64,000 bases of DNA, from assembly GCF_032191465.1 (NCBI RefSeq), contig NZ_JAQOUE010000001.1, positions 1 to 64,000 of the forward strand, written 5' to 3'. The stretch comes from Candidatus Nitronereus thalassa. GTDB lineage: Bacteria; Nitrospirota; Nitrospiria; Nitrospirales; UBA8639. The position numbers and the translations under genes are program-made. Position 1 is the stretch's first letter. Every line of letters begins with the position of its first letter. Below are positions 18,231 to 27,676 of this stretch, in pieces. Under the pieces are notes generated by a model. The model was not told the DNA's origin, made no database searches, and saw only the letters and a program-made list of their open reading frames with translations.

Positions 18231-19057
18231 ACACGTCTCTTCGCCCCATTCTATGGCTGGCTGTGCTAGGTCTTTGGACAGTGCTACCTGACGCCTCAAT
18301 CGTTTTCGCTCAGACCATCCCCGGGGGTTCAACTCAAGAGGAGCACACTGTACCACACGTATCACCCAAGCCTGTTTGGCCCAGTCCGGTTGCGGATCAG
18401 GAAAACCACCTGTTTTTTCTCGCCGACGTTCTCGAGTACCGTCCAAACATAGGGGGAACGGGAAGTGATAGCGATTACCGATGGGACATCGAAGGTTGGT
18501 ATGGCGGGGACTACCACCGCATCTGGTTCAAAAGCGAAGGACAGCAAAACAGTGCCTTTAAAGCAGACTACGATGTCGATTCACAACTGCTCTATGGCCG
18601 TTTCATTCAGAAGTATTACGACTTTCAGGTGGGCCTTCGCCTGGAAACGCAATCATTCGAGGGAAGCAACGTCACGCGCGGGCTGGCGGTGATCGGGCTG
18701 CAGGGCCTTGTGCCTTATAACTACGAAATCGAGTCGGCCCTCTTCATTAGTCAGAGCGGCGACGTGTCCGCCCGCTTAACGGGGACCAAAGATTTGTTGT
18801 TGAGTCAACAACTGATCCTCCAGCTTCGTCTTGAAACGAATCTTGCGATCCAACGCGTCGAACGGTTCACGACAGGATCCGGACTCAACAACCTCGAAGG
18901 GGGAGTGCGCCTGCGCTATGAAATCCGACGCGAGTTCGCGCCCTACGTGGGAGTATCCCTGGAGAGAAGTTTTGGAGAGACCGCCGCTCTCGTGCGGCAA
19001 GAGGACGGAGACCCGAGTCAGGTTCGATTTGTGACAGGCGTGCGGATATGGTTTTGA
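18227..19057 (+). CDS. copB: CopB-type outer-membrane copper-resistance protein
   Basis: A product of 276 aa with a signal peptide (LWLAVLGLWTVLPDASIVFAQ) and the CopB/PcoB barrel sequence (FLADVLEYRPNIGG, DIEGWYGGDYHRIWFK, GVRIWF at the C-terminus). Members form an outer-membrane beta-barrel working with CopA. It lacks the long Met/His-rich N-terminal region of some homologues; only a short His/Pro segment follows the signal. The ATG at 18227 overlaps the copA stop. The ATG at 19048 lies within its end, but the true gdhA start is probably further on. Confidence 0.9.
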   Translation: MNTSLRPILWLAVLGLWTVLPDASIVFAQTIPGGSTQEEHTVPHVSPKPVWPSPVADQENHLFFLADVLEYRPNIGGTGSDSDYRWDIEGWYGGDYHRIWFKSEGQQNSAFKADYDVDSQLLYGRFIQKYYDFQVGLRLETQSFEGSNVTRGLAVIGLQGLVPYNYEIESALFISQSGDVSARLTGTKDLLLSQQLILQLRLETNLAIQRVERFTTGSGLNNLEGGVRLRYEIRREFAPYVGVSLERSFGETAALVRQEDGDPSQVRFVTGVRIWF

Positions 19058-19089
19058 ATGAGAATTCTATCGCTTATGGAGAGCGCACC

Positions 19090-20454
19090 GTGACAACATT
19101 AGCCGAAGATATCCAAGCACAGATCGACCGATTCAACGCCGGCATACAGGAACGCAATCCCGCGGAGTACGAATTTCACCAGGCTGTTCAGGAATTTACC
19201 GAAATGGTCATGCCCTATGTACTGGAACATCCAAAATATAGAGATGGCCATATTCTGGAACGCATGACCGAGCCTGACCGTATCGTCATTTTCCGAGTCT
19301 GTTGGGAAAACGATGAAGGCAGCATCTGTTGCAACCGCGCCTGGCGGGTGCAATTCAATAATGCGATTGGTCCTTACAAAGGTGGCATGCGTTTTCATCC
19401 CAGTGTGACGCAAAGTGTGTTGAAATTTTTGGGTTTTGAGCAAGTGTATAAAAACGCGTTGACCGGCTTGCCGATGGGGGGCGCTAAGGGAGGCAGTAAC
19501 TTTAATCCGAAGGGCAAAAGCGACCGCGAAGTGATGCGGTTTTGCCAATCGCTCATGACGGAACTTTCCCGTCATATCGGTGAGGATACTGACGTGCCCG
19601 CCGGCGACATTGGTGTCGGGGCAAGAGAGATTAGCTACCTATTTGGTCAGTACAAACGTCTGCAAAACCGCTTTACTGGCGTGTTGACGGGAAAGGGAGT
19701 AGCCTTTGGCGGCAGCCTGATCCGTACTGAAGCCACGGGCTATGGAGTGGTGTATTTCACGAAACATATGTTGGCTCGACACCATAAAACCCTGGCTAAC
19801 AAGACCGCCATTATTTCCGGTTCGGGTAATGTGGCGTTGTATTGTGCTGAAAAGTTGGTCCAGGAGGGTGCCAAGGTATTGACCCTCTCTGACTCAAGCG
19901 GATTCATTCATGATCCGGACGGCATCGACCAAAACAAACTGGCTTGGGTTATGACCCTGAAGACGGAACGCCGAGGCCGGATCAGTGAATACACCGAACA
20001 ATATCCGACATCGACATTTTATCCGGGCCAACGTCCTTGGTCGGTCTCGGCGGACTTGGCATTCCCCTGTGCGACACAAAATGAGCTGGCGGAAGGGGAC
20101 GCAAAGCTTCTGGTGACAAACGGCATTCAACTCGTTGCCGAAGGGGCCAACATGCCCTGCACAATGGAAGCCGTCCGTTATATGTGCGAAGCGGACCTCC
20201 TATTGGCACCGGCCAAAGCGGCTAATGCTGGAGGGGTAGCGGTATCCGGTCTGGAACAAAGTCAAAATGCACAACGTCTCCCATGGACGCGTGAAGACGT
20301 TGATCATCGTTTACAGGACATCATGGCCCATATCCATCAACAGTGCGTGGTGTACGGTGAGGAAAAGGACGGGCATATAGACTATGTGAGGGGCGCGAAC
20401 ATTGCCGGTTTTGTCAAGGTCGCCGATGCCATGCTGGCGTACGGCATCGCATAA
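19090..20454 (+). CDS. gdhA: NADP-type glutamate dehydrogenase
   Basis: A hexameric-type glutamate dehydrogenase (about 454 aa) that aminates 2-oxoglutarate to glutamate in the cytoplasm. Diagnostic segments are NAIGPYKGGMRFHPS, the active-site lysine region GLPMGGAKGGSNF, DVPAGDIGVGAREI and the Rossmann motif SGSGNVALYCAEKL. Its length and sequence match the small GdhA group. A GTG at 19090 with GGAGA upstream is preferred; an ATG at 19048 in the same frame overlaps copB. It points the same way as copAB, but its function is unrelated to copper, so co-transcription may be incidental. Confidence 0.92.
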   Translation: MTTLAEDIQAQIDRFNAGIQERNPAEYEFHQAVQEFTEMVMPYVLEHPKYRDGHILERMTEPDRIVIFRVCWENDEGSICCNRAWRVQFNNAIGPYKGGMRFHPSVTQSVLKFLGFEQVYKNALTGLPMGGAKGGSNFNPKGKSDREVMRFCQSLMTELSRHIGEDTDVPAGDIGVGAREISYLFGQYKRLQNRFTGVLTGKGVAFGGSLIRTEATGYGVVYFTKHMLARHHKTLANKTAIISGSGNVALYCAEKLVQEGAKVLTLSDSSGFIHDPDGIDQNKLAWVMTLKTERRGRISEYTEQYPTSTFYPGQRPWSVSADLAFPCATQNELAEGDAKLLVTNGIQLVAEGANMPCTMEAVRYMCEADLLLAPAKAANAGGVAVSGLEQSQNAQRLPWTREDVDHRLQDIMAHIHQQCVVYGEEKDGHIDYVRGANIAGFVKVADAMLAYGIA

Positions 20455-20551
20455 GCGTATGGCATTGCAATAATGAATGTTGCCGTGCCGACAAAAAGAA
20501 TTTCAGAATTTGCTCATTGAAGAATTGAAAAGCATATAGGATTTTTTGGGG

Positions 20552-20580
20552 GGAAGCCCCGCCAAAAGGTCGGGGCTTCC
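20552..20580. terminator. Hairpin after gdhA
   Basis: A perfect 10-bp inverted repeat, GGAAGCCCCG and CGGGGCTTCC, around a 9-nt loop, 98 nt after the gdhA stop. No T-run follows on the plus strand, so it is a weak terminator candidate or a repeat hairpin. Confidence 0.5.
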
Positions 20581-20679
20581 ACGTTCGTTTCGGTGATAGT
20601 TATAGTATTTTAACTTTCAAATGAGACGAATGAAGACTACTTTTTTTCAAAAGCGAGAGGTCCCGTGTTGCCTTTCTTT

Positions 20680-20769
20680 TGTAGCTGCACGATCTCATCG
20701 TGCCCTCTTCGAGCATTTTCATGGGTCGGGGATGCAAACGAAGAGGCGGCATGAGATGCCGCAGCTACA
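20680..20769. repeat. REP-like palindromic repeat, copy 2
   Basis: Arms TGTAGCTGCACGATCTCATC and CATGAGATGCCGCAGCTACA enclose about 50 nt. It belongs to the same family as 1341-1430 and 56516-56584. Here the inner loop is longer and the outer flank differs. Confidence 0.8.
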
Positions 20770-20839
20770 AATTTCATGTCCTGTCAAAGACCAGGATTCG
20801 TACGCATATTTAAATGGAGTGTATGAACGAAAAGTTAAA

Positions 20840-20964
20840 TTACTAAACCTGCCAGGAAAGCCCCGTGCTTTGCATGGGGATGAATGGCAGCCCGGAGCGA
20901 ACGAAAGCAATAGTTTGTTTTAGGTTTTTAAGAAGCCCCGCCCTTTGGGCGGGGAGTTTCACTT
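20840..20964 (+). repeat. 125-bp dispersed repeat with two hairpins, copy 2
   Basis: The second copy of the unit at 2013-2137, with one mismatch in 125 bp. It begins TTACTAAACCTGCC and ends GGGCGGGGAGTTTCACTT. The sequence on both sides is unrelated to that around copy 1, so the repeat ends are sharply defined. Confidence 0.85.
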
Positions 20965-20994
20965 GCTATAGTGTGTCGTGGCATGTTCAGTTTG

Positions 20995-21030
20995 CCGCTC
21001 CCATTGGGAGCGGAGCCTTTTCGTTTTTAT
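20995..21030 (+). terminator. Rho-independent terminator
   Basis: CCGCTCCC and GGGAGCGG form an 8-bp stem with a short loop, followed by a T-rich stretch (CCTTTTCGTTTTT) on the plus strand. It would separate the gdhA side from the sigma-factor gene. The rest of 20455-21266 holds the hairpin and two repeats and no credible gene. Confidence 0.6.
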
Positions 21031-21266
21031 GGGGTGTCTCCTGAGCTTTGTTTTGATTTTTGCCGTACTAGCTGGTTAAGTCCGATTCGGTGAAATTTCG
21101 TCATTCGAGGAAAGTAACACTGGGGTTTAGTGACTCCTTTTGACCTGCGATTTTGCACGCAATGTTTAACAGTGTGCACTTTTCTGAGAGGCATTAAAAT
21201 AACAATTATCGAAGACTTATCATGCGATTTCTTTCCGAGCTCGACCCTAAAGAAAGGTTGATACAC

Positions 21267-21881
21267 ATGCAGGTAAATCCCCTCAACAAACCTTCGAAGA
21301 ACATAGCCCCAGCCGTAGCAGCAGTGCTCACGGAAAATCGGCAAGATTTCTTCCGGTTTCTCACCCATCGCCTGGGAAACCTGGATACGGCGGAAGAGGT
21401 CATTCAGGAATTCAATCTTCGCGCCATCAGCAGGGCCTCGGACCTGAGAGACCCGGACCGCGCCATCCCCTGGCTCTACCGAGTCCTGAACAGCACGCTG
21501 GCCGACTTTTTTCGCAGGGAAATCACCCGGCGTCAGGGTGAGGCCGAATATGCTCATCTGCAACCCGAATCTCAAAAGGCCTTTGATGTAGATACCGAAG
21601 CCGTATGCGCCTGCTTCCATGCGCTCCTCCCCGCGCTCAAACCCGAGTATTCCGAAATTCTGCAGAGAATTGATCTGGGCGGGGAATCACGTGAACACGT
21701 CGCCAAAGATCTGGGAATCACGGGCAATCTCGCCAGGGTGCGTCTGCATCGAGCCCGACAGGCTCTCAAGCGGGACCTCCTCCAAGCATGCGGGACCTGC
21801 TGCCAAAACCACGGATTTATGGACTGTGAATGTACCCATTCTAGTAATCTCGTGAATGTATCTCCGCCTCGCTCCCTTTAG
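21267..21881 (+). CDS. CorE-like ECF sigma factor with Cys-rich C-terminus
   Basis: A product of about 204 aa with sigma-70 region 2 (FFRFLTHRLGNLDTAEEVIQ, WLYRVLNSTLADFFRRE) and region 4 (YSEILQRIDLGGESREHVAK, then ARVRLHRARQALKRDL). The C-terminal tail has CGTCCQNHGFMDCECTH. Such a Cys-rich end is characteristic of CorE-type sigma factors, which sense copper, cadmium or zinc directly without an anti-sigma factor; none is seen next to this gene. A paralogue with the same tail is at 50522. The ATG at 21267 aligns with the paralogue; 21222 is an in-frame alternative. It is a candidate regulator of the metal-efflux genes. Confidence 0.85.
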   Translation: MQVNPLNKPSKNIAPAVAAVLTENRQDFFRFLTHRLGNLDTAEEVIQEFNLRAISRASDLRDPDRAIPWLYRVLNSTLADFFRREITRRQGEAEYAHLQPESQKAFDVDTEAVCACFHALLPALKPEYSEILQRIDLGGESREHVAKDLGITGNLARVRLHRARQALKRDLLQACGTCCQNHGFMDCECTHSSNLVNVSPPRSL

Positions 21882-21965
21882 CTGTAATGCGGAAGGCCAA
21901 ATTCCGTCTTTAATCTAAAACAAGAAATAAAACGTGATGAGGCCCACCATACAAGGAGCAACGCC

Positions 21966-22183
21966 ATGACATACAACATTTCATTCTTCATCCCCACCTT
22001 GATCACCACGACAGTGTTGATGAATACCTCTGCGGTTTTGGCTCACGAATGGAAGGCCTACTCGGCCAAGGGATTTTTCAAATTGACCAACTGTCCCAAG
22101 GAATAGAAAAAGAAAGTCGTGCAGCCAAAGCAAATAAACTTTTGGCTGAATCTGGGAAACCTCAAGACCCGGCCAAACAATGA
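21966..22183 (+). pseudogene. Frameshifted small exported protein gene
   Basis: After a good ribosome site (AAGGAG), an ATG at 21966 encodes a signal peptide (SFFIPTLITTTVLMNTSAVLA) and then soon stops. From 22049 another frame gives a regular helical sequence (GIFQIDQLSQGIEKESRAAK, ending ESGKPQDPAKQ) up to a TGA at 22181-22183. Together they look like one exported protein of about 70 aa split by a frameshift near 22045-22060. The downstream gene follows 17 bp later with its own strong ribosome site. No family is recognised. Confidence 0.5.
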
Positions 22184-22200
22184 GAGGAGGAAAACAGATC

Positions 22201-22617
22201 ATGGATCCACTACTTTGTAAAAAATCCAAATGTAAAAACTCGATCGTGTCCATGGCCTGGATATTGGCTGCCACCTTCAGCCTGTTACTCACTTCGCCGG
22301 TGCCGGCATCAGCGCAAGAATTATTTGTGCTGTCAACGGAATCAGGATTGGAGTTGTACCAGGCTGGAAATCTGATTGAGCCGGATTTGCCCATCAACAC
22401 ATATCACTCAGCAGTTCCGCCCAAGATAAAGGCGGGAACGTTCAGCCTTCAACCAATCTTGGTACATTCCGGCCTTCAGACAACCCTCAACGGTCGAATA
22501 CTCACAATGGCAGGCCGGATCGACTGGTATCCATCTTCAGGCGAAAATCCTTTAAGCCATGATCTTGTGGCTTCCTTGACCCTAGAAACGGCAGGTGGGC
22601 GCAAAAATGACCCGTAA
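22201..22617 (+). CDS. Hypothetical exported protein
   Basis: A 138-aa product with a signal peptide (SMAWILAATFSLLLTSPVPASAQ) and a short beta-rich mature part (LFVLSTESGLELYQAG, GRILTMAGRIDWYPSSG). The start at 22201 has GAGGAGG in front. No known domain is recognised. It follows the frameshifted exported-protein gene and the CorE-like sigma factor and may belong to that regulon, but nothing in the protein points to metal binding; only two Cys occur, both before the signal core. Confidence 0.55.
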   Translation: MDPLLCKKSKCKNSIVSMAWILAATFSLLLTSPVPASAQELFVLSTESGLELYQAGNLIEPDLPINTYHSAVPPKIKAGTFSLQPILVHSGLQTTLNGRILTMAGRIDWYPSSGENPLSHDLVASLTLETAGGRKNDP

Positions 22618-22791
22618 GATATTGGGGTGCATCGTGAAAGAGAAAAAATCCGTGGTCACCTCGGTGGTGATAAGACAGTTTTTTATTGTGCCTGGTGCCC
22701 CAAGAGCTTGCGCGGACTTTTGTGATCCAATGAATAGTTCCCTGACCGTATGAACGTTTTGCACAGGAATATTATGAAGGAGATTCACGCC

Positions 22792-23949
22792 ATGGTTGCT
22801 TCGCGGGTCAACACCAATCCCCTAGTCATGCTAAAGGAGTTCGGGCAATCTGTTTGGTTGGATTACATCCGGCGTAGCCTTATTACTAGCGGCGAGTTGG
22901 AACGTCTCGTGAAGGATGATGAGCTACGAGGTGTCACGTCGAATCCCGCGATTTTTGAGAAGGCCATCACCGGAAGCTCCGACTACTCAGAGGCACTAAA
23001 GAACATGGACATGCGGAAGGGGTTGGATGCCAAGGCCCGTTACGAACGGTTGGCGATCAAGGATATTCAAGATGCCGCCGATGTGATGCGAGCTGTGTAT
23101 GAGCGCACGAAGCGGCGAGATGGTTATGTGAGTTTAGAGGTTTCTCCACACCTTGCCCGTGACACCGACGGCACGGTTGAAGAAGCGCATCGCCTTTGGA
23201 AGGCGGTCGGGCGTAGCAATGTGATGATGAAGGTCCCCGCGACGTCAGAAGGTATTCCCGCCATTCAACAGCTCATCAGTGAAGGGATCAACGTCAACGT
23301 CACACTGCTTTTCTCCCAAGGTGCGTATGAGCGTGTTGCTGATGCCTACGTTTCGGGATTACAAAAATTAGCAGCCCGGGACGGTGATGTGAACAAAGTT
23401 GCCAGCGTGGCGAGTTTCTTCATCAGCCGAATCGATACCGCCATTGATGCGCTCATCTCAACCCGCCTCCAAGCCTCGACAGACCAAGGCGAGCAGGCCT
23501 TACTTCGAAGTCTCATGGGGAAAGTCGCCATCGCCAACGCCAAATTGGCCTATCAACGTTACCAGGAGATCTATTCCAATCCGAGCTGGGAGGCCTTGGC
23601 AAAAAAGGGAGCCATGACCCAGCGGGTTCTTTGGGCAAGCACAAGCACGAAGAATCCGAATTATCGTGACGTCCTCTACGTGGAGGAGCTGATCGGTCCT
23701 GATACGGTAAACACCATTCCCCCCGCGACATTCGATGCCTTCCGCGACCATGGACGTCCGCGTGCAAGTCTGCTCGAGAATGTGGAAGATGCGCACGACA
23801 CCATGGACACGCTCGAACGAGTTGGCATTTTCATGAAAGAGGCAACGGATACGCTCTTGGAAGAAGCGTTACGCCTCTTCAATGAACCCTTTGACAAGCT
23901 CCTGGCCGCGGTCGACCGTCAGGCCAGGAGCTCGCGTCTCTCAAGGTGA
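22792..23949 (+). CDS. tal: Transaldolase
   Basis: A product of 385 aa that interconverts sedoheptulose-7-P plus glyceraldehyde-3-P and erythrose-4-P plus fructose-6-P. It belongs to the long transaldolase type: SVWLDYIRRSLI and GVTSNPAIFEKAI at the N-terminus, DGYVSLEVSPHLA, and the Schiff-base lysine in NVMMKVPATSEG. NVTLLFSQGAYERV and SVASFFISRID complete the barrel. The ATG at 22792 has GAAGGAG at proper spacing; an upstream ATG at 22750 is less likely. It is first in a carbon operon with gnd, zwf, glk and fbp. Confidence 0.93.
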   Translation: MVASRVNTNPLVMLKEFGQSVWLDYIRRSLITSGELERLVKDDELRGVTSNPAIFEKAITGSSDYSEALKNMDMRKGLDAKARYERLAIKDIQDAADVMRAVYERTKRRDGYVSLEVSPHLARDTDGTVEEAHRLWKAVGRSNVMMKVPATSEGIPAIQQLISEGINVNVTLLFSQGAYERVADAYVSGLQKLAARDGDVNKVASVASFFISRIDTAIDALISTRLQASTDQGEQALLRSLMGKVAIANAKLAYQRYQEIYSNPSWEALAKKGAMTQRVLWASTSTKNPNYRDVLYVEELIGPDTVNTIPPATFDAFRDHGRPRASLLENVEDAHDTMDTLERVGIFMKEATDTLLEEALRLFNEPFDKLLAAVDRQARSSRLSR

Positions 23950-24057
23950 ACCGTGAAAGCGATGTGGTGCCAACAGAGAGAGAATAGTTCGATTCGCACT
24001 CTGCGGGTCCTTGGCATCAAATGTGAGCTGACAGTTTTTTAAAAAGGAGTCTTAGTC

Positions 24058-25041
24058 ATGCAAATTGGAATGGTTGGGCTTGGACGAATGGGAGCCAACA
24101 TGGTACGACGGCTCATGCGGAATGGCCATCAGTGTGTCGTGTTCGATCATAATCCGGAAAATGTGAAGCAGCTTACTCAAGAAGGCGCCACTGGGACCGG
24201 TTCGCTGGAACATTTTGTGAAGCACCTGACTAGGCCGCGTGCCGCGTGGGTCATGGTGCCGGCTGGAACACCCACCGAACACACCGTGATGGCTATCGCT
24301 CGGTTAATGGAATCGGGAGATGTCGTGATTGATGGAGGAAACTCGTATTTCAAGGACGATGTGCGGCGAGCAGAAGCCCTCAAAGAGCTGGGGATTCAAT
24401 ACATGGATGTCGGGACCAGTGGTGGAGTCTGGGGACTGGAGCGAGGCTATTGCATGATGATTGGAGGTTCCGAGCTGTCCGTCAAACGCCTTGATCCGAT
24501 CTTTAAAACCCTCGCACCGGGTCGTGGTGAAATTCCGAGGACACCCGGTCGAGAAAAAATGGGTGGCACGGCGGAGGAAGGCTACATGTATTGTGGTCCC
24601 GCCGGGGCAGGCCATTTCGTCAAGATGGTACACAATGGCATTGAGTATGGTCTCATGCAAGCCTATGCGGAAGGCTTTGACATCTTTCGTCATGCAAACA
24701 CCAAAGAACTCCCGGAAGAATTTCGGTATGACTTGAACCTCCGTGACATTGCTGAAGTGTGGCGTCGTGGCAGTGTCGTGGGATCCTGGCTGCTCGATTT
24801 AACGGCTATGGCGCTTCTGGAAAATCCTACGCTCTCTACCTACACGGGGTCTGTCCAGGATTCGGGCGAAGGGCGTTGGACCGTCATCGCAGCCGTGGAA
24901 GAAGCTGTTTCCGCTGATGTCCTCACGACTTCACTGTATACCCGCTTCCGCTCACGTCAGGAACATACCTTTGCCGAAAAGGTACTCTCTGCCATGCGGC
25001 ACAAGTTCGGGGGACATGTTGAACGACCCACTGGGGGTTAA
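24058..25041 (+). CDS. gnd: 6-phosphogluconate dehydrogenase (short type)
   Basis: A product of 327 aa that oxidatively decarboxylates 6-phosphogluconate to ribulose-5-P. The Rossmann motif [46 protein letters not shown], the substrate loop [15 protein letters not shown] and the catalytic lysine in [15 protein letters not shown] are all present. The length matches the short GndA-type enzyme, which lacks the second C-terminal helical repeat; that type is often NAD-dependent. A strong AAAAAGGAG site precedes the ATG. It lies between tal and zwf. Confidence 0.93.
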   Translation: MQIGMVGLGRMGANMVRRLMRNGHQCVVFDHNPENVKQLTQEGATGTGSLEHFVKHLTRPRAAWVMVPAGTPTEHTVMAIARLMESGDVVIDGGNSYFKDDVRRAEALKELGIQYMDVGTSGGVWGLERGYCMMIGGSELSVKRLDPIFKTLAPGRGEIPRTPGREKMGGTAEEGYMYCGPAGAGHFVKMVHNGIEYGLMQAYAEGFDIFRHANTKELPEEFRYDLNLRDIAEVWRRGSVVGSWLLDLTAMALLENPTLSTYTGSVQDSGEGRWTVIAAVEEAVSADVLTTSLYTRFRSRQEHTFAEKVLSAMRHKFGGHVERPTGG

Positions 25042-25109
25042 TCCTGAACGAAAAGTGATCAGGCCAGAATAAGGGGTTTTTTATTGTTTGAATCGAAAAG
25101 TGTGACACA

Positions 25110-26645
25110 ATGACCACAGCAGGGACAGAGATACAGGCAAGTGAGGCGGGACCAGTTGGTCCGGCGTGCGTAATGGTTATCTTCGGCGCTTCTGGAGATC
25201 TGGCAAAGCGTAAACTGATTCCGGCTATTTACAACCTTGCCAAAAGGAATTTGCTGCCTCGAGAGTTCGCCATTGTCGGAGTGGCCCGCGAGGAGATGAG
25301 CACTGATGGCTTTCGTCACAAATTCAGGAGCGAGATTCAAGAATTCGCCACTGCCTCGATTGAGTCGGACATTTGGGAGTGGATCGAGCAGCGGCTTTAC
25401 TATTTGTCCGGAGACTTCGACAATCCACAGATCTATAATTTACTCGGGGACTCTCTCGCCCATGCGGATAAACAACATGGGACACAAGGCAATTATTTGT
25501 TCTATCTCGCCACGGCGCCAAGCTTTTTTTCACGGATCATTCAACAGCTTGGCGTTGCCGGGTTAACTCATGAAAAGGATGGCTGTTGGCGACGGGTGAT
25601 TGTGGAAAAACCGTTCGGACGGGATCTTGAGTCTGCCCGCTCTCTTAATGAGGAGATCTTACAAGTCCTGCATGAGCGTCAGATTTACCGCATAGACCAC
25701 TATCTTGGCAAAGAGACCGTTCAGAACATTCTGGCCTTTCGATTCGGGAATGGCATTTTTGAACCCATCTGGAACCGACGGTACATCGACCACGTACAAA
25801 TTACCGCGTCTGAAACCGTTGGCGTAGAGCAACGCGGGGGGTACTATGAAGGGTCCGGGGCTTTGCGAGATATGGTCCCCAACCACCTCTTCCAGTTGGT
25901 GACCCTCATTGCCATGGAACCGCCCCTTTCGTTTGATGCCGATCCAGTCAGAAATGAACAAGCCAAAATCTTGCATGCCATTCCGCAACTTACTCCTGAA
26001 GAGGTTCTCCATCGTTGCGTGCGAGGCCAGTATGAAGAAGGCAAGATGGACGGCGTGCAGGTGCCGGGATACCGCACGGAACCCGGAATTGCCAGTGATT
26101 CCAATACTGAATCCTTTGTCGCATTCAAGCTGAATATCGACAACTGGCGTTGGGCTGACGTGCCGTTTTATATTCGCACCGGCAAACGTCTGGCCAAACG
26201 CATCACGGAAATCGCCATCCAGTTCCGTCGCGCCCCCTTTATGCCGTTCAGAAAAACGGCCGTGGAGAAGCTCACGCCGAATCTGCTGGTTCTCCGCATT
26301 CACCCCGACGAGGGAATCTCATTGCGGTTTGGGGCAAAGGTGCCAGGTCCTGTTGTACGTTTGGGCGCTGTGGACATGGCCTTCGAGTATGCGGACTATT
26401 TCGGGTGTACTGTCAGCACAGGGTATGAGCGGCTCTTGTATGACTGTATGTGCGGTGATGCAGCTCTTTTTCAGCGAGCCGACATGGTCGAAGCAGGCTG
26501 GAGGGTCGTGACATCAGTGTTGGACGTCTGGAAGGCCTTGCCACCTCGCTCTTTCCCCAATTATCCAGCGGGCACATGGGGCCCCCCGGAATCTGATCAA
26601 TTATTGGAGCGCGATGGCCGGCATTGGAGGTTGAACGACGAATGA
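25110..26645 (+). CDS. zwf: Glucose-6-phosphate 1-dehydrogenase
   Basis: A product of 511 aa, the first enzyme of the oxidative pentose phosphate pathway. Near the N-terminus is the nucleotide motif [16 protein letters not shown], then [11 protein letters not shown] and the active site [13 protein letters not shown], followed by the [14 protein letters not shown] and [20 protein letters not shown] regions. The length is normal for the family. Its stop overlaps the glk start as ATGA. Together with gnd and tal it gives a complete oxidative branch for NADPH and pentoses. Confidence 0.95.
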   Translation: MTTAGTEIQASEAGPVGPACVMVIFGASGDLAKRKLIPAIYNLAKRNLLPREFAIVGVAREEMSTDGFRHKFRSEIQEFATASIESDIWEWIEQRLYYLSGDFDNPQIYNLLGDSLAHADKQHGTQGNYLFYLATAPSFFSRIIQQLGVAGLTHEKDGCWRRVIVEKPFGRDLESARSLNEEILQVLHERQIYRIDHYLGKETVQNILAFRFGNGIFEPIWNRRYIDHVQITASETVGVEQRGGYYEGSGALRDMVPNHLFQLVTLIAMEPPLSFDADPVRNEQAKILHAIPQLTPEEVLHRCVRGQYEEGKMDGVQVPGYRTEPGIASDSNTESFVAFKLNIDNWRWADVPFYIRTGKRLAKRITEIAIQFRRAPFMPFRKTAVEKLTPNLLVLRIHPDEGISLRFGAKVPGPVVRLGAVDMAFEYADYFGCTVSTGYERLLYDCMCGDAALFQRADMVEAGWRVVTSVLDVWKALPPRSFPNYPAGTWGPPESDQLLERDGRHWRLNDE

Positions 26646-27676
26646 TTCTTGCAGGGGACATAGGAGGGACCAACACGAGGCTTGCCATCTTTGAGCCCAG
26701 AGAGGATCGGCTCAAACCGGTTGCGGCGGAAATCTTTCCGAGCCGCCAATACAACAGCCTGGATGACATTGTTGAAAAATTTCTACTTCTTCACGGATGG
26801 CCTATTACGCGGGCCTGCTTTGGCATCGCGGGACCTATCAAGCAGGGACGCTCCACCACTTCAAACCTTGCCTAGGTCGTCGATGCTGGTCGATTAGGTC
26901 GAGCGCTTCATTTGAAAACAGTGGATTTGATCAATGACCTGGAAGCCAATGCTTTTGGGATTGCTGCTCTTACGGCAGCGGATTTCCTGGTTCTTAAAGA
27001 AGGGGTTCCGGATTCTGCTGGCAACGCCGCCATTATTTCAGCCGGGACTGGTCTGGGCGAAGGCGGGCTGTACTGGGATGGCCACCAACATTGTCCGTTT
27101 GCTTCCGAAGGGGGGCATGCGGACTTCGCGCCGCGAAACGAGCTGGAGATTGAGTTGTTACGTTATTTACTGACCCTCTATCCACGCGTTAGCTATGAAC
27201 GGGTGCTGTCCGGCCCGGGCCTCTATAACATGTATCAGTTTTTTCGCTTTTTGCGCCACGGGCAGGAACCAGACTGGCTCCACGAACAGTTGCGTCAGCG
27301 GGATCCTGCTGCTGTCATTTCACAGGCCGCCCTCGAAGGGAAGTGCCAGGTCTGTGTCGAATCCCTTGATCTCTTTGTTTCCATTTATGGCGCGGAGGCC
27401 GGCAACTTGGCACTCAAAGTCATGGCCAGGGGCGGAGTCTTTGTCGGTGGTGGCATTGCGCCGAAAATCGTTCAAAAGATGAAAGGCCCGAAGTTTCTGG
27501 AAGCGTTCGTTGAGAAGGGTAGGATGAAAGCATTGCTTGATGACATACCCGTACGTGTCATTTTGAACGACAAGACAGCTCTCATTGGCGCCGCTCGTTA
27601 CGCCATACTTCGGGGTGAAGGGAAACTGTTTCTGGACAACATGGCAGGAGGCTTCGCATGCACACCAAAGCAATGA
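26642..27676 (+). pseudogene. glk: Glucokinase gene with in-frame TAG
   Basis: The frame encodes a bacterial glucokinase: GDIGGTNTRLAIFEP near the start, FGIAGPIKQG, then DLINDLEANAFGIAAL, SAGTGLGEGGLYWDG, SEGGHADFAPRNELE and a C-terminal ATP-site segment (FVGGGIAPKI). Codon 78 is TAG (26873-26875), in the same frame as the conserved parts on both sides, where the family usually has Trp after NLP; a single TGG-to-TAG change would explain it. All other parts look under selection. It overlaps zwf by ATGA and fbp by 19 nt. It may be a recent nonsense mutation or a sequence error. Confidence 0.85.

Noticed and set aside
20621-20923. A 100-codon frame across the gap after gdhA
   Set aside because: It consists mostly of the REP-like palindrome and the 125-bp repeat, with no ribosome site and no conserved protein features.
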